Source of the DNA: Cryptomeria japonica
Taxonomy: Eukaryota > Streptophyta > Pinopsida > Cupressales > Cupressaceae
NCBI RefSeq assembly: GCF_030272615.1
Contig: NC_081406.1
Location: forward strand, 260,323,386 to 260,387,385
Direction: 5' to 3'
DNA: 64,000 bases
The number at the start of each line of letters is the position of its first letter. Position 1 is the first letter of the stretch. The notes below the pieces were generated by a model. The model was given only the letters and a program-made list of their open reading frames with translations. It was not told where the DNA came from and ran no database searches. Shown one piece after another: positions 57,557 to 64,000 of this stretch. The position numbers were made by a program, and so were the translations under genes.

Positions 57557-60500
57557 TCACCTCAAAGTCTGTAATCGGTTGGTTACAATTTGAAAGATGT
57601 CTGCCAAAACCAAATTTAGACTCTGCATGAATCTTTTGTTGCCGGTCAAGGTTGCCTCTGTCTGTTGGATCGTGTCAGTGAGATAGTGCATGTGTTCTTC
57701 TAGTGATCGTTCTCCTTGAAGTAATGCCTTAGAGATTTCATTTCTTAGAGAGATAAGATTGTCCAACTTAGTACCAAGTTTATTTTTAAGTTCCCAGGCA
57801 TTTGACTTAATCCTTGCCTTCTATTTCTCAAGTTTTTCTAATTTCTCCTCAAAACCTACTATTTCTTACTCAATAACTGATATAGGTCCAGATGAACCAA
57901 TTATGTTATCAACTATGTCATCGATTTATTTTTGTGTTCTACTGATCTCCTTTTCTAATTCCTCTGTCAAAAGGTGAAGTTTGCATGTTTCGCTGTAAAG
58001 CTCCTTGTACTCCAAAATTGTAGAGTTAAGTGTTGGTAATAATGTATCCAAGTGTTCTATACACTTCTTTATGGTGTCCTCAAAGAATTTGCTCTTCTCT
58101 TTTTTAACTTTCTCTCGGAATGTTTCCTCATTCACCTTGTCCATGGTTATTACATTATCAAAAATAAATTTGGACAATGTGTCCAATTTTACTATAGAAT
58201 CCTTGATATGGTCTATGTTACAATTTGGTGCAATCAATTTCAAAACTGGTAAGGTGTTATCAATTTCCTTGTAGGCCAATGCATTGCAGTTTGTTATCTT
58301 CTTGATTGAGTCCAAAAGTACCTCAATAACATTTGTAGGTCTGAATTCACTTGTAGAAGTGCCAGATGTCTGACCAATTACCTTTATTACCTTTGTGCTT
58401 CCAACATTTGCAACCATTTTACTTACATTTTCCTTTGGTGGATCAGTCTGAGTTTGTATTTCAACCTGCAAAGGTTTCTCAGATTGTTTTGATGTCTCAG
58501 TGATTGTCAATTTCTCTGATTCAGTATGTACCTCTTCCTCAGTAGGTTTTCCTAAAATTTCAATTGTTGGTATCTGTGTCTCTGGTGGCCCTATGCCAGC
58601 ATCTGTACCTTCAATAGGTTTCTTAGTTCCTGACGGTTGCTCTGTTTGGGTTGGAATCTCAACTTCAATAGTTTCTACTGGTTTCTCAGCCATGTTGCCA
58701 CTGTCAATATTATCTGTCTTAACCTCTAAATTATCCTTATCTACAACAATATTTACTTCCTGAGTATCCACATTCATGGTAAAAAGTATCTCAGATTCAG
58801 GATTTGTGTCATCATGTGTGATACCTTCAGTGTCAATAACCGGTGGATCATCTGAATGTATCGGTTCAGTAACCAAAGGTGGTGGCAGTATATTGTCAGT
58901 AATCTTTATGTTTTGAATTCCACCAATCTTTCCTTTGCCCTTGTCCTTGTCCTTCTGATACACTTTGAATGTCTTTTTAGGTCGGTTCATTTCCTCTTGT
59001 TTTTACTTCTTCACAAAAAAATATATCCCAATTATTTGTAGTCTCATCTACAATCTCTTTCACTCTTCCTACCATTAAGCTTACTTACCAGTGTCCATTG
59101 GCAAAAATGGATCTGTTAGCCTCAGAAATTAAATTATCAATTTCCTCTTTTGAATTAAAAGGGATGTACAACTAGAAGTTTTTCAATTTTCATTTTCTTG
59201 TCTAATTCCATCACTGCTATCCTTTTTGCTTCCAATCTTCTATAGAGTTCATTAGGTAAATCATCCACAACTTCAATCAACACTTTTTTGTATATGTCCA
59301 AGTGTAAAATAATACTGTTCTCAATGGTTTCCCTTTCAGAATCATTAAATGTATTATACAATTTGTGCACATTAGCCAAATTGCCATCATCAGTTATTTC
59401 ATTTAACAAATCATCTAATGAAGGAGTAACCGGTTTCTATTTCTTCTTAGGAGTTAGTTTCTTGGTCGGTTCCCTTATTGCTTACTTTTTCTTCCTCAAG
59501 GTCCTTGTTCTCTTAGGTGAAGAAGAAGGTATCGGTGAAGGTTTTCTCTTCCTCCTTTCAACTCTTTTAAATTCAGCTGCCTTATCACTGTCAATTCCAG
59601 AAGATGTGTCAATCAGTGAAATATGTGCCTCCAATTGAAGTCCTTCAAGCTCACTAGCCGATATGCCAGTAAAGTTCATGACATTTTCTTTGATTTCCTT
59701 TACTTTCTTAGAAGCATTTCTTATGCAAGTGTCTCTTTTCTTTCTTTGCTTCAATATTTTTACTTTACTCTCAATGGTTTCAGCACTACCAAAAACTTTT
59801 TCTGATGGTTCTCTCGGTGCATCCAGTAAAGCTTTGGCATATGTTTGTAGAATACTAAGATCTACTTCATAACCCATCTCGGTGACCCATATAGTTTGAG
59901 GTAGTACAACCTCCATCCAGGTCTCATCTCTTTTGATAAGAAAACAAATCTCTTTGTCATATTTGTCTACTGTACTTTGTGGTGGCCTTTCTCTAGCTCT
60001 CATCTTAGCTTGGAAATTTTTGAAGTAATCTATTATGTTGTTGTTTTCCTACCGGTATATCATAACCAAAGTCTTTGGGTCCTATATCGGGGATCTCTTT
60101 AGCAAAGTAAAACATTAAACATACCAAGAGGTTTCCAAAGCGAAATGTACCTTTCTTGTCTCCTTTGATCTTTTTCAAATTGTCAATAAGCTCATCTTTC
60201 AGCCATTCACATACATCAATCATTGCATTGTTGTTTACCATCTCATAAGCACTGTGTATATAGAGACTAGAAATTGAATTTAGTCTGTTAGCATGTGTGG
60301 TCTTGTATCCTAGCACCATACTTACAAATCTCACATTGATGTCCTTAATATAATTTTCTCTCAGTGATCTACTGTTAGATGTTGCTCTGGTTAAGCTTAT
60401 CACTGTGTTGTTGGGATTCTTCTTTGTTTTATTAGGTCTTTTGTCGATTTAGGGTAAACCAGTGACTGCCCTAATTGCTTGTCGAGTAATTTTGCAGATA

Positions 60501-60882
60501 GAATCTAGCCATAAGAATTATCCATGTGCTCTACTCAATACAATCTTGACTACTTCCTCCGAAAATTCAGGGATATTCAGTATCTCAACAAAACCTAGAG
60601 TTTCCACAATTTTATGTTCGGTTTTAACAACACCATGTTCATCACAAATAACCTTTTCAAACATTTTCATCAATTCCTCAAAACCTAATTCATCAATGTT
60701 TCAATGTATATAAATCCTAGGGTCTTCTGCAAATGCTACACCTTTAGGAATTTTGAGAATGCCCCTATAGAGTCATCTTGCTTTGCAACTTCGGGAATTA
60801 TCTTAAACACAGGCCTAGGGCATTTCACATTTTCCACAATAGTAGGGTTTTGAATAAATTCGGGAGCAGAAGAAGAGGCCAT
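57557..60882 (-). pseudogene. ORF2 of the non-autonomous family, about 1,100 codons, function unknown
   Basis: ATG at 60882, last stop at 57557. The order of features matches the 20217-23450 copy: a conserved N-terminal region (IDVCEWLKDELIDNLKKI, GTFRFGNLLVCLM, DETWMEVV, TIWVTEMGYEVD) and a basic Ser/Pro tract (KRKPSPIPSSSPKRTRTLRK) that could be a nuclear localisation signal. After these come HLDIYKKVLIEVVDDLPNELY, a long acidic T/P-rich spacer with repeated TQTxxP words (58400-58700), and a C-terminal coiled coil. It is broken into at least five pieces by indels and stops. No enzymatic motif recognised. The coiled coil and basic tract suggest a binding or scaffolding protein, which is inference. 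Confidence 0.75.
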
Positions 60883-61227
60883 TGAAAAATACCTTTTAGC
60901 TGCCTGAAAATTTTTCTAAATGTTTGGAGAAATCACTTCGCACCTTTGCCTTGAGTGCCTTCACTTAGTTTTCGCGCTCTCAGATAATTTGAATGCTCGG
61001 TGTGTCAAAAAAGAGGGAAATCAGCTGATTTATAATGAAATTTCTCTCACCAACCACATTAAATGGTCGTTGTTTAAGTGAAAACTTAACACATATGTTG
61101 GTAAGGAAGAAATCTATCTTCTCACCATCAACTGAGGGTACTCTGCATGATTTTCAACTTACTGCACTACCCCCAAAAGGGTTACTTCTCAGGTGGCTGA
61201 AGAATCTCCTACCAATGGAGTATTACT

Positions 61228-62300
61228 CTATTCTACCGGTGTAGAGATAGTTTCATCAACTTTCTGATCTCTCTTTCTAATCCATTGTTTTGAAAATTCT
61301 TGCTTTACCTCATCAACCTTTTCTTTGCCTTTCAAACTGGATCTTTTATTGTTTGCCGCTGAAGACTTGCTTCTACAAAATTTTGCAATATGTCCAATCT
61401 TGTTACAAGCATAACAAGTTACATTATTCTTCTGAATAGCCTTTCCATATCCTACGCCGGTTTGTGTTCTGCATTGATTAGATAAGTGCCCAAATCTTCC
61501 ACAAACATAGCATCGTACATTCATTCTGCAATTTTCTAAATTATGACCAACTTTGTTGCATTTGGAACATTGACTGGTGGGCGCATTAATATTCCGATTG
61601 TTTTGAATCTACACTGATTTGCTCTATGACCGTACTTGTTACAGTTAAAGCATTTCCCATTAAATTTATAAGCACTAGGTTGTCTTACCGGTTTATTGTG
61701 ATCATGATTGTTTGCAGTACCAGAACTTTCTCCAACTTCAAATCCAAGTCCATTAGTATCTCTATTAGGTTTCTGATTTTTCAGCATGTCATCAAGTTCC
61801 TCTGAACTTTTCTTGAATTTTTCTTTGTGTTTATTTGCAGTATCCAGCTCATTTTCTAGAATTCCCTTTTGTCTCATAAGCTCAGTTATATCATGTTACA
61901 TGTGAATCAGATCTGTCTTTAGCATATCATTTTCATGACTAGGTCTTAGTTTTTCATTTCCAGCATCATTAAGTCTCCTAGTCAAGTCTTCTTCATTCTT
62001 ATTCTTGTCTTCAATATCTTTGCATAACCTCATAGTCATATCTTGCATTTCATTCTTCATATTATTGTTCTCTATTCTCAACTTGTTTACAAGTTCATTA
62101 AGAGTTTCTTTTTCATCATCATCTTTCTGCATCTTCTCATGAAGTTCTTTTCTTTTATTTCTTGCTATAGTAAAGTTCTCCTGAAGTCCTTGAATGAATT
62201 CCTATGCAGTCCTTAGATCATCATCAAGTTTGATATTTTTCAATTTCTCTGCATCATAATCTACAAGAGCTCCTTCCAATTGTTTTCTTAAGTTCTCCAT
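61228..62300 (-). pseudogene. ORF1 (coiled coil + four CCHC), frameshifted
   Basis: ATG at 62300. The coiled coil (62132-61896, then 61877-61760) is followed by CFNCNKYGHRANQC, a second knuckle region disrupted by an indel near 61560-61600, then CYVCGRFGHLSNQC and CYACNKIGHIAKFC in another frame, ending at 61228. Same architecture as the two other copies. Confidence 0.82.
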
Positions 62301-62357
62301 CTGTACCAATGTCAAAATCTTCCTCAAGCTGTTAGGATTTTGAAAATAGAGGACTAG

Positions 62358-62369
62358 GCTCTGATACCA
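62358..62369 (-). other. Primer binding site TGGTATCAGAGC
   Basis: Two bases after the 5' LTR end at 62372 on the minus strand. Confidence 0.88.
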
Positions 62370-62371
62370 AT

Positions 62372-63209
62372 TGTTAGAATCAATGATAGTCCCAAAGACA
62401 CGGAGAGGGGGGGGAGGTGGGGGGCGGTGAATCAGTGTCTGGCCAGTTAGCGGAATATTTAAACATATTAAGAACTTTGCATCCCAAAATAGTGTACCGG
62501 TAAATAAGAATTAATGCAGCAAATAAGAATAACAAAGACAACATAGAGAACACACCATAACACAAGATATTTAATGAGGAAACCCGGTGTGGGAAAAACC
62601 TCAGTGAGATTTGTGACCCAAAATATTCACTCACCGGCCAATGAATAAATATTACTTACAATGAGGGGCCTGTACATGCAGGAAGGCCAACTGCCTATAG
62701 CTCACTACTCAATAAGAGTCACACTGACTACAAAAATGGATTAACAAATCCAATACAATGTACTACTTCAAATCAGCATCAACTATGTCAGGTTCAGTAC
62801 TGGTTTAAGCTCAGTTTATAACCAAAACTTTATACAAAATTTGCCTTATGTATTCGCATACAACATCCTTCCTTTTCCTTATTTCTTACATACATACATT
62901 TTTCGCACTATGCCTTATATCAAAATGACTTACAAGATCTCATACATATATGAGTCTTTTACAATGTACCATGTCGGCTTTACAAAAGATCATTACAATA
63001 AATTACGATAAACAAAAGTTTATTCCCTGTCAGTTGGAGTGCCAGTATGCATTGTAGCCATTGTCGATGAAGTGTCTGCTAGTGTATGTAGAAGTCTATG
63101 TCGGTGCCGATAACTATCGGTGGCTTTCCAGATGAATGCCAGTTGGTTGCCAGATGGTTGCCATCAATGACAACATCAACTATTGTCCTAGGAGTGTAGA
63201 ATGCCAACA
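62372..63209 (-). repeat. 5' LTR of the 56535-63209 element
   Basis: 838 bp, complete ends TGTTAG and CCAACA (plus view). Hairpin at 62396-62440 with an expanded, interrupted G-run. Confidence 0.9.
62396..62440 (-). other. LTR hairpin, expanded interrupted G loop
   Basis: AGACACGGA/TCAGTGTCT around an interrupted G-run (8 G, then short runs broken by a, t and c). The partner LTR has 7 G. Confidence 0.65.
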
Positions 63210-63211
63210 TA

Positions 63212-64000
63212 CTGAACATTCTCGAATTTCCAAAGGAAGTTGTAAGACTTGTATTGAGCAGAGTCCATGGAGAGTTCATGTGGTTAGAGTCAATTTGCAA
63301 GATAACCAAGGAGGCAATTAAGGCAGTTACTGGTTGACCCTCAACCGGTAGTAGGCCTAATAAAACCAAGAAAATACCTTAAAAGGGAGTTATGGAGTTA
63401 ACCGGAGACACATCTGATAGCAGGTCACTTAGAGTCAATGATGTCAAGGATACAAATGTGAGATATATTAGTATGAAACTTGGATATAAAGCAACAAATG
63501 CAAATAGACTAAATTCGGTTTCTAGCCTTTGTATTCACAGTGCATATGAGATGGTGAACAATAATGCTAAGATAGATGTCTGTGAATGGCTTAAAGATGA
63601 ACTAATTGACAATTTGAAGAAGATTAAGGGAGATAAGAAAGGTACTTTCCATTTTGGGAACCTACTAGTATGCTTAATGCTATAATACTTTACCAAAGAG
63701 ATGCCTGGCATAAGTCACAAGGATTTTGGTTATGACATCTTAGTAGGAAAACAAATACAAGAAGCTTTCACCGGTATGGGCACTGACTGTGATACGAACA
63801 TTGCAAATTACTTCAAAACATTTCAAACTAAGATGAGAGCAAGAGAGAGATTACGACAGAGCATAGTTGATAAGTATGACAAGCAAATCTATTTTTTCAT
63901 TAAGCAAGATGAGACTTGGATGGAAGCAGTAAGCCCTAGAACTGTTTGGGTTACTGAGATGGGTTATGAGGTAGAACTACCTATTCTGGAAACATATACA
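63212..64000 (+). pseudogene. ORF2 of the plus-strand copy, continuation to window edge
   Basis: Resumes in register at the CTG codon of the interrupted LGFVEIL word: NILEFPKEVVRLVLSRVHGE, WLESICKITKEAIKAVTG, RSLRVNDVKDTNVRYISM, IDVCEWLKDELIDNLKKI, FTKEMPGISHKDFGYD, MRARERLRQSIVDKYDK, ETWMEAVSPRTVWVTEMGYE. There are only three stops in 260 codons, after AVTG, after KIP and after VCLML. It runs off the right edge. Confidence 0.82.

Larger units (their letters stand above)
56535..63209 (-). mobile_element. Non-autonomous LTR element, minus strand, nested in its own family, TSD TACT(G)
   Basis: 3' LTR 56535-57354, 5' LTR 62372-63209, PBS 62358-62369, PPT 57355-57371, ORF1 61228-62300, ORF2 57557-60882; 6.68 kb. 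The right flank reads TACTG (63210-63214). The left flank keeps TACT, and about four bases, spanning the last TSD base and the LTR's first TGT, are missing. It sits in ORF2 of the plus-strand copy (53976-64000) in opposite orientation. No pol domain. Confidence 0.9.
46801..64000 (+). mobile_element. Ty3/gypsy element (Tat-like), plus strand, continuing past window edge
   Basis: 5' LTR 46801-47849, PBS 47853-47870, long leader, gag from 50257, protease to 53975. It is interrupted by a solo LTR (50839-51876) and by the nested element starting at 53976. RT onward would lie beyond the right edge, after the nested elements. All frames carry stops. Confidence 0.85.
53976..64000 (+). mobile_element. 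Non-autonomous LTR element (zinc-knuckle ORF1 family), plus strand, truncated by window edge
   Basis: 5' LTR 53976-54742 (TATTGGCATTCTACAC, from TGTTGG), PBS 54745-54756, ORF1 54814-55887, ORF2 from 56227. ORF2 is interrupted at 56534 by the minus-strand element 56535-63209 of the same family and resumes at 63210. The presumed TSD on the left is CACAC (53971-53975). The 3' LTR lies beyond the window. Confidence 0.88.

Overview
This window looks like intergenic or intronic DNA from a plant nuclear genome that is very rich in transposable elements. Nearly everything recognisable is a retroelement: plant-type Ty1/copia and Ty3/gypsy domains, a DUF4283-type LINE ORF1, plant LTR/PBS/PPT architecture, AT-rich spacers and deep nesting. 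The only host-gene sequence I recognise is the first two coding exons of a FUSED/TIO-type serine/threonine kinase (44032-44333, minus). Heavy nesting and decay suggest a large genome, possibly a gymnosperm; that is inference.

Layout. 1-1890: minus-strand LINE ORF1 carrying three in-frame stops. 2.5-3.6 kb: purine-rich and T-rich minisatellites. 6080-7021: solo LTR with TSD TATAG. 9753-32799: a three-level nest. The outer plus-strand element (9753-32799, TSD CTAAC) contains a broken gypsy remnant (about 11120-16001), and its 3' LTR is split by a minus-strand element (19190-32402, TSD TTTAC). The 5' LTR of that element is split in turn by a Ty1/copia element (25508-32139, TSD TAAGA). 32826-34387: a 1.56-kb TRIM-like element. 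35.4-40.3 kb: minus-strand Tat-like gypsy pol remnant, itself interrupted. 41.4-41.9 kb: TAGTCA minisatellite and a tRNA-Val-like sequence. 44.0-44.3 kb: kinase exons. 44.4-46.5 kb: two diverged LTR-like segments. 46801 to the right edge: a second nest. A plus-strand gypsy element (5' LTR, PBS, leader, gag, protease) has a solo LTR in gag (50839-51876, TSD CCTTC). It is interrupted at 53976 by a plus-strand element, which is interrupted at 56535 by a minus-strand copy of the same family (56535-63209).

The most unusual content is a family of non-autonomous LTR elements of about 6.6 kb, seen three times (19190-32402, 53976-end, 56535-63209). They have LTRs, PBS and PPT but no recognisable protease, integrase, reverse transcriptase or RNase H. 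They carry ORF1 (coiled coil plus four CCHC knuckles) and a roughly 1,070-codon ORF2 of unknown function. Their LTRs share with the copia element at 25508-32139, and with the solo LTR at 6080-7021, a hairpin near the PBS-proximal LTR end. Its stem differs in sequence between LTR families but keeps pairing, while its G/C-run loop is conserved. The copia element is therefore a plausible source of replication enzymes.

Decay pattern. Where the target-site duplication ends in C, so that the junction would read CTG, the terminal TG of the LTR has become TA in all four cases. Where it ends in another base the TG is intact in all three. Several broken ORFs have TAG where relatives have glutamine. Both fit deamination of methylated cytosine at CHG sites. 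No element in the window looks currently autonomous.
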